From contig CAWIMS010000003.1 in the NCBI GenBank assembly GCA_963837285.1, positions 682,001 through 746,000 on the forward strand: 64,000 nucleotides of DNA, given 5' to 3'. This stretch comes from Planosporangium sp963837285 (GTDB taxonomy: Bacteria > Actinomycetota > Actinomycetes > Mycobacteriales > Micromonosporaceae). Below the pieces are notes generated by a model that saw nothing but the letters and a program-made list of their open reading frames with translations, had not been told where the DNA came from and ran no database searches. Made by a program: the position numbers and the translations under genes. The number at the start of each line of letters is the position of its first letter. The stretch's first letter is position 1. Of the stretch, positions 53,583 through 63,041 are shown one piece after another.

Positions 53583-54941
53583 TCACATGGACGCGATCAG
53601 GCGGTCCACCCGCTCGTCGTAGGCGCGGAACGGGTCCTTGCACAGGACCGTGCGCTGCGCCTGGTCGTTGAGCTTCAGGTGGACCCAGTCCACGGTGAAG
53701 TCACGGCGGCGCTCCTGGGCGTGCCGGATGAACTCGCCCCGCAACCGGGCCCGGGTGGTCTGCGGCGGCGTCTCCTTGGCCTGGAAGATCTCCACGTCGG
53801 TGGCCACCCGGTCGACCGCGCCACGCTTCTCCAGCAGCGCGTACAGCCCGCGACCCCGGCGCAGGTCGTGATAGGCGAGGTCCATCTGGGCCACCCGGGG
53901 GTGCGACAGCGGCAGGTCGTGCTTGCGCTGGTACCCCTCGATCACCCGCAGCTTGGTGACCCAGTCGATCTCGCGGTCGACGTCGGACAGGTCGCCGCTC
54001 TCCACCGCCTGGAGCACCCGGCCCCACAGGTCGACGACCCGCTTGGTGGCCGCGTCGGTGCCGCGCCGTTCGACGAACTCGGTCGCCTTCGCGTAGTACT
54101 CCTGCTGGATCTCCAGCGCGCTGCATTCCTTGCCGTTGGCGAGGCGCACCTTGCGCCGCCCGGTGACGTCGTGGCTGACCTCGCGGATCGCCCGGATCGG
54201 GTTCTCCAGGGTCAGGTCGCGCATCGGCACGCCGGCCTCGATCATCCGCAGCACGATGTCGGCGCTGCCGACCTTGAGCAGCGTGGTGACCTCGTTCATG
54301 TTGGAGTCGCCGACGATCACGTGCAGCCGCCGGTACCGCTCGGCGTCGGCGTGCGGCTCGTCGCGGGTGTTGATGATCGGCCGGCTGCGGGTGGTCGCCG
54401 ACGAGACGCCCTCCCAGATGTGCTCGGCCCGCTGGGACAGGCAGTAGACCGCGCCGCGCGGGGTCTGCAGCACCTTGCCGGCGCCGCAGATCAGCTGCCG
54501 GGTGACCAGGAACGGGATCAGCACGTCGGCCAGCCGGCCGAACTCGCCGTGCCGGGAGACCAGATAGTTCTCGTGGCAGCCGTACGAGTTGCCGGCCGAG
54601 TCGGTGTTGTTCTTGAACAGGTAGATCTCACCGGCGATGCCCTCGTCGTGCAGCCGCTTCTCGGCGTCGACGAGCAGGCCTTCGAGGATGCGCTCGCCGG
54701 CTCTGTCGTGGGCGACGAGATCCGGCACCGAGTCACACTCGGGAGTCGCGTACTCCGGGTGCGAGCCGACGTCGAGGTACAGCCGAGCGCCGTTGCGCAG
54801 GAAGACGTTGCTGGAGCGCCCCCACGACACGACGCGGCGGAAGAGGTAGCGCGCCACCTCGTCCGGGGACAGCCGCCGCTGCCCACGGTAGGTACAGGTG
54901 ACCCCGTACTCGGTCTCCAGTCCGAAGATGCGCCGGTCCAT
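53583..54941 (-). CDS. pafA: Pup-protein ligase PafA
   Basis: A 452-residue protein: MDRRIFGLETEYGVTCTYRG, with the ATP/Mg Glu in ETEYG; YLDVGSHPEYATPECD, YLFKNNTDSAGNSYGCHENY and the C-terminal DFTVDWVHLKLNDQAQRTVL are diagnostic. PafA attaches Pup to lysines of proteasome substrates using ATP. Full length. Separated from prcBA by the rhamnose gene block. Confidence 0.97.
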   Translation of the reverse strand: MDRRIFGLETEYGVTCTYRGQRRLSPDEVARYLFRRVVSWGRSSNVFLRNGARLYLDVGSHPEYATPECDSVPDLVAHDRAGERILEGLLVDAEKRLHDEGIAGEIYLFKNNTDSAGNSYGCHENYLVSRHGEFGRLADVLIPFLVTRQLICGAGKVLQTPRGAVYCLSQRAEHIWEGVSSATTRSRPIINTRDEPHADAERYRRLHVIVGDSNMNEVTTLLKVGSADIVLRMIEAGVPMRDLTLENPIRAIREVSHDVTGRRKVRLANGKECSALEIQQEYYAKATEFVERRGTDAATKRVVDLWGRVLQAVESGDLSDVDREIDWVTKLRVIEGYQRKHDLPLSHPRVAQMDLAYHDLRRGRGLYALLEKRGAVDRVATDVEIFQAKETPPQTTRARLRGEFIRHAQERRRDFTVDWVHLKLNDQAQRTVLCKDPFRAYDERVDRLIASM

Positions 54942-54994
54942 GCACAGACATTAGCCGCCGCAGCGGCGGTTCTGCCGTACTCGGTGCCGGTAGA

Positions 54995-55608
54995 TCACGA
55001 GTCTTTTCTGGCACGCAGGGTCGCGATGTGGTCACGACACGCGGTGAAGTGCGGAAGCTTCCCCACGGCCGCCGCTTCGGCGAGGGTCGGCGCGGCGGCG
55101 TCCCGGGCGGAGAGGATCGGCTCGCCGTCGACCGGCCACTCGATGCCGAGCGCCGGGTCGAGCGGGTGGATGGCGTGTTCGGCCGCCGGGTTGTAGTTCT
55201 CCGAGCACAGGTACAGCAGGGTGGCGTCGTCGGTGAGCGCGCAGAACGGCGTGCCCCAGCCCCTCGGACAGGTAGAGTGCCCGGCGGTCGATGTCGTCGA
55301 GGCGCACCGCCTCCCACCGGCCGAATGTCGGCGAGCCCACCCGGATGTCGACGACCACGTCGAGCATGGCGCCCCGGACGCACGAGACGTATTTGGCCTG
55401 CCCGGGCGGCACGTCGGCGAAGTGGACGCCGCGGACGCGTCCCGCGCGCCGACACCGACAGGTTGGCCTGCGCCAGCCGCAGCGGGTGGCCGGTCTCGGC
55501 CTGGAACAGGTCGTGGCGGTACCACTCCAGGAACAGCCCGCGCGGGTCGCCGTGCAGGACCGGCTCGATCTCCCAGGCGCCCGAAATGCCCAGTTCCCGC
55601 AGCTTCAC
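54995..55608 (-). CDS. rfbC: dTDP-4-dehydrorhamnose 3,5-epimerase (frameshifted)
   Basis: Start GTG 55608 (VKLRELGISGAWEIEPVLHG) overlapping the rfbA stop. DPRGLFLEWYRHDLF, VRGVHFADVPPGQAKYVSCV, GAMLDVVVDIRVGSPTFGRW and PLDPALGIEWP are the RmlC blocks, split over three frames by single-base changes near 55440 and 55255. Cupin epimerase of the dTDP-L-rhamnose pathway, about 204 residues when restored. Confidence 0.85.
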
Positions 55609-56486
55609 AGAAGACACTCCCCGACTCCAGCAGACCCAACAGGTAGTCGCCGTACCCGCTCTTGGTCAGCGGCTCGGCCAGCGCGCGCAGCTCGGCGTCG
55701 GCGATGAACCCGGCCCGCCAGGCCACCTCCTCGATGCAGCCGATCTTGAAGCCCTGCCGCTCCTCGATCACCCGGACGAACTCGGCCGCCTGCACCATCG
55801 AGCCGAACGTACCGGTGTCCAGCCAGGCGGTGCCCCGGTCGAGCACGGTCACGTGCAGCTCGCCCCGGTCGCAGGTAGGCCGCGTTGACCGCGGTGATCT
55901 CCAGCTCGCCCCGGCCGCTGGGCCTGCAGCGACCGGGCGATCTCCACCACCCGGTTGTCGTAGAAGTAGAGCCCCGGCACCGCGTACCGTGACTTGGGCT
56001 TTTCGGGTTTCTCCTCGATCGAGAGCACCATGCCGTCGGCGTCGAACTCGACCACGCCGTACGCCTCGGGGTTGGCCACCGGGTAGGCGAAGATCCGCCC
56101 GCCGACCAGCGTCGGCGCACTCGCGCAACTGCCGGCCGAGGCCGACGCCGTGGAAGATGTTGTCGCCGAGCATCAGCGCGACCGGCTCGTCGCCGATGAA
56201 GTCGGCGCCGATCACGAACGCCTGGGCGATGCCCTCCGGGCGGGGCTGGGCGGCGTATTCGATCCGCAGGCCGAACTGCGATGCCGTCGCCGAGCAGCCG
56301 CTGGAACTGCGCCTGGTCGTCGGGCGTGGTGATGACCAGGATCTCGCGGATCCCGGCCATCACGAGCGTGGAGAGCGGGTAGTAGATCATCGGCTTGTCG
56401 AAGACCGGCATCAGCTGCTTGCAGACCGCCTTCGTGATCGGCCACAGCCGCGAACCCGTGCCGCCGGCGAGAAGGATTCCACGCAC
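55605..56486 (-). CDS. rfbA: Glucose-1-phosphate thymidylyltransferase (frameshifted)
   Basis: GTG 56486 (VRGILLAGGTGSRLWPITKA). LAGGTGSRL is the nucleotidyl loop. Later blocks KPMIYYPLSTLVMAGI, LMLGDNIFHG, EAYGVVEFDADGMVLSIEEK, AWLDTGTFGSM and SGYGDYLLGLLE appear in shifting frames, requiring about four single-base corrections. First enzyme of dTDP-rhamnose synthesis. Divergent from rfbB. Confidence 0.87.
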   Translation of the reverse strand: MRGILLAGGTGSRLWPITKAVCKQLMPVFDKPMIYYPLSTLVMAGIREILVITTPDDQAQFQRLLGDGIAVRPADRIRRPAPPGGHRPGVRDRRRLHRRRAGRADARRQHLPRRRPRPAVARVRRRWSAGGSSPTRWPTPRRTAWSSSTPTAWCSRSRRNPKSPSHGTRCRGSTSTTTGWWRSPGRCRPSGRGELEITAVNAAYLRPGRAARDRARPGHRLAGHRYVRLDGAGGRVRPGDRGAAGLQDRLHRGGGLAGRVHRRRRAARAGRAADQERVRRLPVGSAGVGECLL

Positions 56487-56585
56487 GTCGCGAGCGTACC
56501 GGCCGGCCGCGCGCACACGACATGAGCCACTGTCGGCTTTCCGGCACATGGGCTGGACACCAAGCTCCGATAAACTCCCGTCCTC

Positions 56586-57569
56586 GTGAGGATCCTCGTC
56601 ACCGGCGGCGCCGGGTTCATCGGCTCGCATTTCGTGCGCACGCTGCTCGGCGGGGGCTACCCGAGCCTGTCGGCCACCGGCGTGACCGTGCTCGACAAGC
56701 TCACCTACTCCGGCAACCGGGCCAACCTCGCGCCGGTCGCCGGCGATTCGCGGCTGCGGTTCGTCGAGGGCGACATCTGCGACGTGGCACTGGTCGACGA
56801 CGTGCTGGCCGGCCACGACGCGGTCGTGCACTTCGCCGCCGAGTCGCACGTCGACCGGTCGATCCTGGGCGCCGCGCCGTTCGTGACCACCAACGTGCTC
56901 GGCACCCAGACGCTGCTGGACGCCGCATTGCGCCACCGGCGTCGGCCGGTTCCTGCACGTCTCCACCGACGAGGTGTACGGCTCGATCGACGAAGGCTCC
57001 TGGACCGAGGACTGGCCGCTGGCGCCGAACTCGCCGTACTCCGCGTCGAAGGCCGGCTCCGACCTGCTCGCGCTGGCCTACCACCGCACGCACGGCCTGG
57101 ACGTGGTGGTCACCCGCTGCTCCAACAACTACGGGCCCTACCAGTTCCCGGAGAAGGTCATCCCGCTGTTCGTGACCAACCTGCTGGACGGTCGTCGCGT
57201 CCCGCTCTACGGCGACGGCGGCAACATCCGCGACTGGCTGCACGTCGCCGACCACTGCCCGGCATCGCGCTGGTGCTCGCCAAGGGGCGCGCCGGCGAGG
57301 TGTACCACATCGGCGGCGGCACCGAGCTGACCAACCGCGAGCTGACCGGGCGGCTGCTCGCCGCGTGCGGCGCCGGCTGGGAGATGGTCGAGCCGGTCGA
57401 AGACCGCAAGGGCCACGACCGACGGTACTCGCTGAGCATCACCAAGATCTCTGCGGAACTCGGGTACGCCCCGTCGGTCGACCTCGACGACGGGCTCGCC
57501 GAGACGGTCGCCTGGTACCGCGACAACCGGGCCTGGTGGGAGCCGCTGAAGCAGCGGGCGGCACTGTGA
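56586..57569 (+). CDS. rfbB: dTDP-glucose 4,6-dehydratase (two frameshifts)
   Basis: GTG 56586 (MRILVTGGAGFIGSHFVRTL). NAD-binding GGAGFIG, AAESHVDRSI, STDEVYGSI and catalytic Y-x-x-x-K in SPYSASKAG. Extra or missing bases near 56937 (CACCGGCGT) and 57262 (CACTGCCCGG) shift the frame; the last third (VYHIGGGTELTNRELTG) returns to frame 1. Second step of the pathway. It originally overlapped rfbD at GTGA (see the repeat at 57560). Confidence 0.88.
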   Translation: MRILVTGGAGFIGSHFVRTLLGGGYPSLSATGVTVLDKLTYSGNRANLAPVAGDSRLRFVEGDICDVALVDDVLAGHDAVVHFAAESHVDRSILGAAPFVTTNVLGTQTLLDAALRHRRRPVPARLHRRGVRLDRRRLLDRGLAAGAELAVLRVEGRLRPARAGLPPHARPGRGGHPLLQQLRALPVPGEGHPAVRDQPAGRSSRPALRRRRQHPRLAARRRPLPGIALVLAKGRAGEVYHIGGGTELTNRELTGRLLAACGAGWEMVEPVEDRKGHDRRYSLSITKISAELGYAPSVDLDDGLAETVAWYRDNRAWWEPLKQRAAL

Positions 57570-57677
57570 GCGGAGCGGAGCGCCGCGGCGTCTGGACTGA
57601 GCCGCCCCGCCGACGCAGTCGGGGTTTCGGGGTGGCGAGGGAAGACGTCGCGTGAGGCGCACCGGAGGCACTGTGAG
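57560..57677. repeat. 107-bp insertion with 11-bp direct repeats between rfbB and rfbD
   Basis: GGCACTGTGAG occurs at 57560-57570 (rfbB end) and 57667-57677 (rfbD start), 107 bp apart. Removing one repeat and the intervening DNA fuses the genes at a perfect GTGA overlap. The insert is non-coding and GC-rich (CGGAGCGGAGCGCCGCGG at its left). Confidence 0.7.
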
Positions 57678-58517
57678 ATGGCTCGTCACCGGCGCCGGCG
57701 GGATGCTCGGGCGTGACCTGGTCGCGGCGCTTTCCGCTGGTGGCTTCGCCGTCACCGCGCTGACCCGGGCCGACCTGGACGTGAGCGACGCCGACGGCGG
57801 TCCGCGCCGCCGTCGCCGGTCACGACGTCGTGGTCAACGCGGCCGCCTGGACCGACGTCGACGGCGCGGAGACGGCGACGAGGCGGCGCATCGCGGTCAA
57901 CGGCGACGGCGCGGCGCTGCTGGCGGACGCCTGCCGGGCCACCGGCGCCCGCATGATCCACCTCTCCACCGACTACGTCTTCCCCGGCACCGCCTCCGCT
58001 CCCTATCCGGAGGACGCTCCGACCGAGCCGGTCAACGCGTACGGGCGTAGCAAGCTCGCCGGTGAACGGGCCGTCCTCGCGGCCGGCGGCACCGTCGTGC
58101 GCACCGCCTGGCTGTACGGGGCGCACGGGCCGAACTTCGTCGCCACCATGCTCCGGCTGGCCGGGGTACGCGACACCGTCGATGTCGTCGACGACCAGCG
58201 TGGCCAGCCCACCTGGTCGTACGCACTCGCGCGGGCGCCTGGTCGATCTGGGTCTGCGGGCTGACGCTCCGGCCGGGGTCTACCACGGCACCGCGTCCGG
58301 CGAGACGACCTGGTACGGGCTGGCCCGCGCGGTGTTCGCCGGTGCCGGCCTCGACCCCGACCGGGTACACCCGACCACCAGCGACCGGTTCCCGCGCCCG
58401 GCCGAGCGCCCCGCGTACAGCGTGCTGGGTCACGACCGGTGGGCGGCCGCCGGCCTGAAGCCGCTGCCGGACTGGCACGACATTCTCACCGAAGCCCTGC
58501 CTCACCTGCTCCCATGA
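57673..58517 (+). CDS. rfbD: dTDP-4-dehydrorhamnose reductase (two frameshifts)
   Basis: GTG 57673 (VRWLVTGAGGMLGRDLVAAL) with ACCGGAGG upstream. GAGGMLG cofactor loop, VVNAAAWTDVDGAET, HLSTDYVFPG and catalytic Y-G-R-S-K in NAYGRSKLAGE. Single extra bases near 57800 and 58234 move the frame. Final step to dTDP-L-rhamnose. The TGA stop overlaps the first bases of repeat copy E. Confidence 0.87.
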
Positions 58518-58590
58518 TCGGCACAACTTCCCGGAAATAGTGGCCATGGCACCCCGCGGAGGCCACAACTTCCCGGAAGTTGTGCCGATC
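58516..58590. repeat. 75-bp nested palindrome family, copy E
   Basis: GATCGGCACAACTTCCCGG ... CCGGAAGTTGTGCCGATC, exactly 75 bp with both GATC ends intact. Lies between rfbD and the glycosyltransferase gene. Confidence 0.92.
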
Positions 58591-58614
58591 ATCCGGGCCG
58601 CTACGCTAGCCGCC

Positions 58615-59640
58615 ATGACTGCGCCGACCGGGCCGACCGTGACCGCCGTCGTGCTGGCCTGGCAGGCCGAGCCGTGGCTGCGCCGCAGCGTGGAGGCGCT
58701 GCTCGCCTCCGAGAAGGTGGTCGCCGACGTCGTCCTGGTCGACAACGGTTGCACCACCGACGACGTCGAGGTCCTCGAACGGATCCCCGGCGTGACCGTG
58801 GTCCGGCCCGGGACCAACCTCGGCTTCGCCGGCGGCTGCAACGCCGGCGCGGACGCCGCCACCGGCGAGTACCTGGCCCTGGTCAACGGCGACGCGGTGG
58901 CGGAGCCGACCACGCTGGCCCGGCTGGTCGACGAGGCCGCCCACCCCGAGGTAGGTATCGCCGGCGGCAGCGTGCGGCTCGCCGACGACCCGCGGCTGAT
59001 CAACTCGGCCGGCAACCCGGTGCATGTACTGGGGTTGAGCTGGGCCGGCCGGCTCGGCGAGCCGGAGGAGGGCGGCGAGCCGACGGACGTGACCGTGGCC
59101 AGCGGCGCCTGTATGGTGATCCGCCGGTCGCTGTGGCGCGAGCTGGGCGGCTTCGACGCCGAGTACTTCGCGTACCACGAGGACACCGAGCTGTCGATCC
59201 GGGTGTGGCGGCGCGGCCTGCGGGTGGTGTACGTGCCGGACGCGGTCGCGGTACACCGGTACGAGTTCTCCCGCAACGAGTTCAAGTACTTCATGATCGA
59301 GCGCAACCGGCTGATGTTCCTGGCCACGCTGTGGGGCTGGCGGGCGCTGCTGCTGCTGTCGCCCGCGCTGGTCGGCCTGGAGCTGGGCATGGTCGCGCTC
59401 GCGGCGAAGCAGGGCTGGCTGCGCGCCAAGCTGCGGGGCTGGCGCTGGCTCGCCGGCCACGCCGGGCACATCCGCCGGCGCCGGCACCTGCTGCGGCGCG
59501 AGCGCACGGTGCCCGACCGGGAGTGGATGGGCGTGCTGACCGACCGGCTCGACCCGGCCGCCATCGAACTGCCCGCGGTCACCGACCCGCTCAACGCCGT
59601 CATGCGCGGGTACTGGCGACTCGTGCGACGGCTGGTGTGA
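58615..59640 (+). CDS. GT2 family glycosyltransferase (rhamnosyltransferase-like)
   Basis: A 341-residue protein. TAVVLAWQAEPWLRRSVEAL, DVVLVDNGCTTDDVE and GTNLGFAGGCNAGADAATGE form the GT-A nucleotide fold; VNGDAVAEP is the D-x-D-like site and FDAEYFAYHEDTELSIRVWR the catalytic ED. A hydrophobic stretch (LLLLSPALVGLELGMVALAA) suggests membrane association. The position after rfbD supports dTDP-rhamnose as donor (inference). Confidence 0.87.
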   Translation: MTAPTGPTVTAVVLAWQAEPWLRRSVEALLASEKVVADVVLVDNGCTTDDVEVLERIPGVTVVRPGTNLGFAGGCNAGADAATGEYLALVNGDAVAEPTTLARLVDEAAHPEVGIAGGSVRLADDPRLINSAGNPVHVLGLSWAGRLGEPEEGGEPTDVTVASGACMVIRRSLWRELGGFDAEYFAYHEDTELSIRVWRRGLRVVYVPDAVAVHRYEFSRNEFKYFMIERNRLMFLATLWGWRALLLLSPALVGLELGMVALAAKQGWLRAKLRGWRWLAGHAGHIRRRRHLLRRERTVPDREWMGVLTDRLDPAAIELPAVTDPLNAVMRGYWRLVRRLV

Positions 59641-59684
59641 CCGCGTGGCTATCATGGCCGCGCGTACGGCCGAGGGGTGAGCGC

Positions 59685-60380
59685 GTGGACCTTTCCGACA
59701 ATCACGACGTATGGATCGTCATGCCGGTGTACGACGAGGAAAAGGTCGTCGCCAGCGTGATCGACCACGTCCTCGCGACGTTCCCCAACGTGGTCTGCGT
59801 CGACGACGGCAGCCGGGACAACTCCGCCCAGGAGATCCTCGGCACCCGGGCCCACCTGGTCCGCCACCCGATCAACATGGGCCAGGGCGCCGCGTTGCAG
59901 ACCGGCCTGCGGTACGCGCTGGGCCGCCCCGGCAGCCAGTACTTCGTGACGTTCGACGCCGACGGCCAGCACCGGGTCGAAGACGTGGTCGCCATGCTCG
60001 ACGTGGCCCGCACCGGCACCGCCGACGTCGTCCTCGGCTCCCGGTTCCTCGACCAGCGCAGCGAGACCATGCCGTGGCTCAAGCGCGCCGTCCTCCGTAC
60101 CGTCGTCGCCCTGAGCCCGACCGCCCGCCGCCTGAAGCTGACCGACGCGCACAACGGCCTGCGCGTGTTCACCCGGCCGGCCGCCGACGACCTGCGGATC
60201 ACCCAGAACGGGATGGCGCACGCCTCCGAGATCGCCGCCGTCCTGGCCCGTTCCCGGTGGCGGGTCGTCGAGTGCCCGGTGACCGTGCTGTACACCGACT
60301 ATTCACGGGCCAAGGGCCAGTCGCTGATCAACGGCGTGAACATCCTGTTCGACATGTCCATGGCCCGGCGCGGACGGTGA
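59685..60380 (+). CDS. GT2 family polyprenyl-phosphate glycosyltransferase
   Basis: 231 residues from GTG 59685. DVWIVMPVYDEEKVVASVID, VVCVDDGSRDNSAQEIL, GQGAALQTGLRYAL and FVTFDADGQHRVEDVV carry the metal D-x-D. Dolichyl-phosphate mannose synthase-like without a C-terminal membrane domain; the neighbouring DUF2304 protein probably anchors it. Confidence 0.9.
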   Translation: MDLSDNHDVWIVMPVYDEEKVVASVIDHVLATFPNVVCVDDGSRDNSAQEILGTRAHLVRHPINMGQGAALQTGLRYALGRPGSQYFVTFDADGQHRVEDVVAMLDVARTGTADVVLGSRFLDQRSETMPWLKRAVLRTVVALSPTARRLKLTDAHNGLRVFTRPAADDLRITQNGMAHASEIAAVLARSRWRVVECPVTVLYTDYSRAKGQSLINGVNILFDMSMARRGR

Positions 60381-60384
60381 CGTG

Positions 60385-60783
60385 ATGCGGATCCACATCT
60401 TCCAGGGCCTGCTGCTGCTCGGCATCGTCGGCTTCCTGATCATGTTCGTCCGCGGGCAGCACGGCGTCCGCATGCAGGCCAGCAAGCGCCTGGCGTTCAG
60501 CCTGTTCGTCGTGCTCAACGCCGTGGCCGTGGTGTGGCCGGACGGCACCACCAGGATCGCCAAGCTGTTCGGTATCGGGCGCGGCGTCGACCTGCTGCTG
60601 TACCTGCTGATCGTCACGTTCGTGTTCGTGGTGATCAACTTCTACCTTCGCCTGCGCGAGAGCGAGCAGCGGGTGACCGAGCTGGCCCGGGCGGTCGCGA
60701 TCCGCGACGCCGAGCTGCTCAACCGCGACCGCGGCCTGCTCCCCCCACCCCAGCCGATGCCCACCGAGCCCCCGGCCGCCTGA
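60385..60783 (+). CDS. DUF2304 membrane protein
   Basis: 132 residues: three membrane spans (FQGLLLLGIVGFLIMFV, LAFSLFVVLNAVAVVW, LLLYLLIVTFVFVVINFYL) followed by a coiled coil (RLRESEQRVTELARAVAIRD). DUF2304 proteins accompany GT2 enzymes and likely help their membrane attachment. Starts 2 bp after the previous stop. Confidence 0.9.
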   Translation: MRIHIFQGLLLLGIVGFLIMFVRGQHGVRMQASKRLAFSLFVVLNAVAVVWPDGTTRIAKLFGIGRGVDLLLYLLIVTFVFVVINFYLRLRESEQRVTELARAVAIRDAELLNRDRGLLPPPQPMPTEPPAA

Positions 60784-60964
60784 GGTTCGTCCCCGCGCGT
60801 CCGGTTCCCGGCGGTATCCGGCGGGCGTTCTCCGCTCCCCTGTCAACCGGTCGGGCACTCCCAGCGGCATTGCTCAGGTGCCCAGGGCCAGGACCGATGT
60901 GGTGGGCACGGAAGCGAGCCGGCACTCGGAGCGGGCTTGCACAGCTTGGGAAAGGGAGACACGG

Positions 60965-62047
60965 ATGTCTCGCGTTATCACTTCTCGCCGCCTGGCGTCG
61001 GTCCTCACCGGCACGGCGGTCGCCGCGGCCAGCTTCGCGGTTTTCAGCGCTCCGGCGCATGCCGCGTCGGTCACCATCACTAAGGTCACTCCCAAGAAGG
61101 TCGCCGCGACGACGGCCGGGGCGTCGGTCGTCATCACCGGTACCGGCTTCGATGACGCGACGATCAGCCAGGTCGACCTCAACGGCGCCGCAGACTGCTC
61201 CGGCGCCGGCAAGGTCACCTACATCGTGGTCAGTTCGACCCAGATCGTGGCCAAGACGCCGACCGGGGGCTGCGCCGCGACCGGCTCGACCACCACCCCC
61301 GAGACCGTCAAGATCTGGGACGCCGCCGGCACGCCGGCCGTGTCCGCCCAGTTCACCGGCACCGCGAGCACCGGTCTGTTCTTCGTCGCCCCGCCGGTGT
61401 TCACCGGTGACGCCGCCGCGACGCCGAAGGCATACCTGCTCAACAGCGAAGCCCTGGCCAACGCGGCTCCCGCGGCCAGCAGCAAGCAGGTCACGCTCAA
61501 CGCCGCCGGTGGCCAGATCATCAAGGTCAACGGCAGCGGCTACGCCAAGGGTCTGACCGCGTCCCTCGGCGGGAAGACGCTCGGCAGCGTCACGGTCGAC
61601 TCGACCGGTAACTTCTTCACGGCCAAGACCTCGGCGATCCCCGACTCGGGCGGCAGCACGCTGGCCCTGGTGCTGACCGCGAACGGCGTGTCGAAGTCGT
61701 TCACGACCCAGCTCGTGTCGAAGAACACGACGTCCGTCACCTCGGTCAAGCCGACCTCGGTCGCGGTCGGTTCGGGCGCAACGCTCACGATCAGTGGCAC
61801 CGGCTTCAGCACCACAGCGGCTGACGACACCGTCAATGTCTGCGGCGTTGCCGCGACGGTCACCGGCACCCCGACCAAGACCAAGGTCACGGTCACCCTG
61901 CCGACCGTGGAGAACGTCAGCCCCGGCCTGGGCGCCGGCAACTACGAGGGCGTCTGCCAGGTGACGGTGCAGAACACCAACGGCACCACGCCGTACGCGG
62001 CGAACCCGCAGACCGCGACCTCCGTGGTCGCGGTGGTCAGCCAGTAA
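60965..62047 (+). CDS. Secreted IPT/TIG-domain protein
   Basis: A 360-residue protein with a Sec signal peptide (RRLASVLTGTAVAAASFAVF, cleavage after SAPAHA). Two IPT/TIG immunoglobulin-like modules: ITKVTPKKVAATTAGASVVI...GTGFDDA and SVKPTSVAVGSGATLTI...GTGFSTT, separated by a beta-rich middle. Such modules mediate surface or carbohydrate binding. A monocistronic unit with its own leader and a strong hairpin downstream. Confidence 0.85.
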   Translation: MSRVITSRRLASVLTGTAVAAASFAVFSAPAHAASVTITKVTPKKVAATTAGASVVITGTGFDDATISQVDLNGAADCSGAGKVTYIVVSSTQIVAKTPTGGCAATGSTTTPETVKIWDAAGTPAVSAQFTGTASTGLFFVAPPVFTGDAAATPKAYLLNSEALANAAPAASSKQVTLNAAGGQIIKVNGSGYAKGLTASLGGKTLGSVTVDSTGNFFTAKTSAIPDSGGSTLALVLTANGVSKSFTTQLVSKNTTSVTSVKPTSVAVGSGATLTISGTGFSTTAADDTVNVCGVAATVTGTPTKTKVTVTLPTVENVSPGLGAGNYEGVCQVTVQNTNGTTPYAANPQTATSVVAVVSQ

Positions 62048-62070
62048 TCCAGACCAGGCGAGACAGTCCA

Positions 62071-62123
62071 ACCAGGCCGGCGGTCCGATCCTCTCCCCGA
62101 GAGGATCGGACCGCCGGCCTGGT
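62071..62123. terminator. Perfect 24-bp-stem bidirectional terminator
   Basis: ACCAGGCCGGCGGTCCGATC plus CTCT (62071-62094) is exactly complementary to 62100-62123, with a 5-nt CCCCG loop. Lies between the convergent IPT and prcA genes. There is no T tract, but the length suggests a strong stop for both. Confidence 0.8.
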
Positions 62124-62128
62124 ACGCG

Positions 62129-62971
62129 TCAGGGCTTCTCCTCGCCCGCGATCGGGTCGGTGCCGCCCGGGGACTTGTCCGCCGGGGTCGCGCCCGGCTC
62201 GGCGACGCTAGGGCCCTCAACCGGAGTATCGGCGGGAACCTCCGCCTGCTCGGCGGGTTGCTCGCCGCCGTCGCTGTCGGTGACCAGCAGCGGGGTGAGC
62301 GCCGCGCCGGTGATCCGGCGGAAGGCCCGCCCGACCCGGCGCCGGTCGAGCACCGCCACCTCGAGCTGGTTGGCCGCGATCTGGCGCGGCTGCGCCGCCC
62401 TCGCCGCCGACACTGCTCAGCGCGTCGACCGCGAGCCGCATCGCGTCGTGCAGCGACATGTCGACGTTGTGCCGGGCCCGCAGCACCTGGGCGATCGCGT
62501 CGGCCTGGCCACCCATCGCGATCATGCCGGGCTCGTCTTGCACCGAGCCGTCGTAGGTGAGCCGGTACAGCTCGTCGTCGGTCGGGGCGCGTACCCACCT
62601 CGGCGACGCAGATCTCCACCTCGAACGGCTTGGACTGCTCGGTGAAGATCGCGCCGAGGGTCTGCGCGTAGGCGTTGGCGAGGGCCCGGCCGGTCACGTC
62701 GCGCCGGTCGTAGCGAGTACCCGCGCAGGTCGGCCAGCCGCACCCCGGCCGCGCGCAGGTTCTCGAACTCGTTGTACCGGCCGACCGCGGCGAACCCGAT
62801 CCGGTCGTAGATCTCGCTGACCTTGTGCAGCGCGGTGGACAGGTTCTCGGCGACGAACAGGACGCCGCCCTCGTAGGTGAGCACGACGACGCTGCGGCCG
62901 CGGGCGATGCCCTTGCGGGCGTACTCCGAGCGGTCGCGCATGATCTGCTCGGGCGAGGCGTAGAACTGCAT
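62129..62971 (-). CDS. prcA: Proteasome alpha subunit PrcA (frameshifted)
   Basis: ATG 62971 (MQFYASPEQIMRDRSEYARK; GTG 62977 possible). YARKGIARGRSVVVLTYEGG, FAVGRYNEFENLRAAGVRLA, TGRALANAYAQTLGAIFTEQ and EVGTRPDDELY-like blocks occur in alternating frames, with breaks near 62410, 62595 and 62718. Long Ala/Pro/Glu tail. The alpha ring of the 20S core gates entry of pupylated substrates. Confidence 0.88.
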
Positions 62972-63041
62972 GGCCACGGCGGCTGACGTCTCCTTCTGGC
63001 GTGTCGTCGGCTAGCGGACTGGCGGCTGTGCTGGGGCGACC

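Noticed and set aside
58032..59655. Leftward ORFs of 350-520 codons opposite rfbD and the GT2 gene
   Set aside because: Shadows with Ser/Arg-rich composition; they also read through the repeat without any domain.
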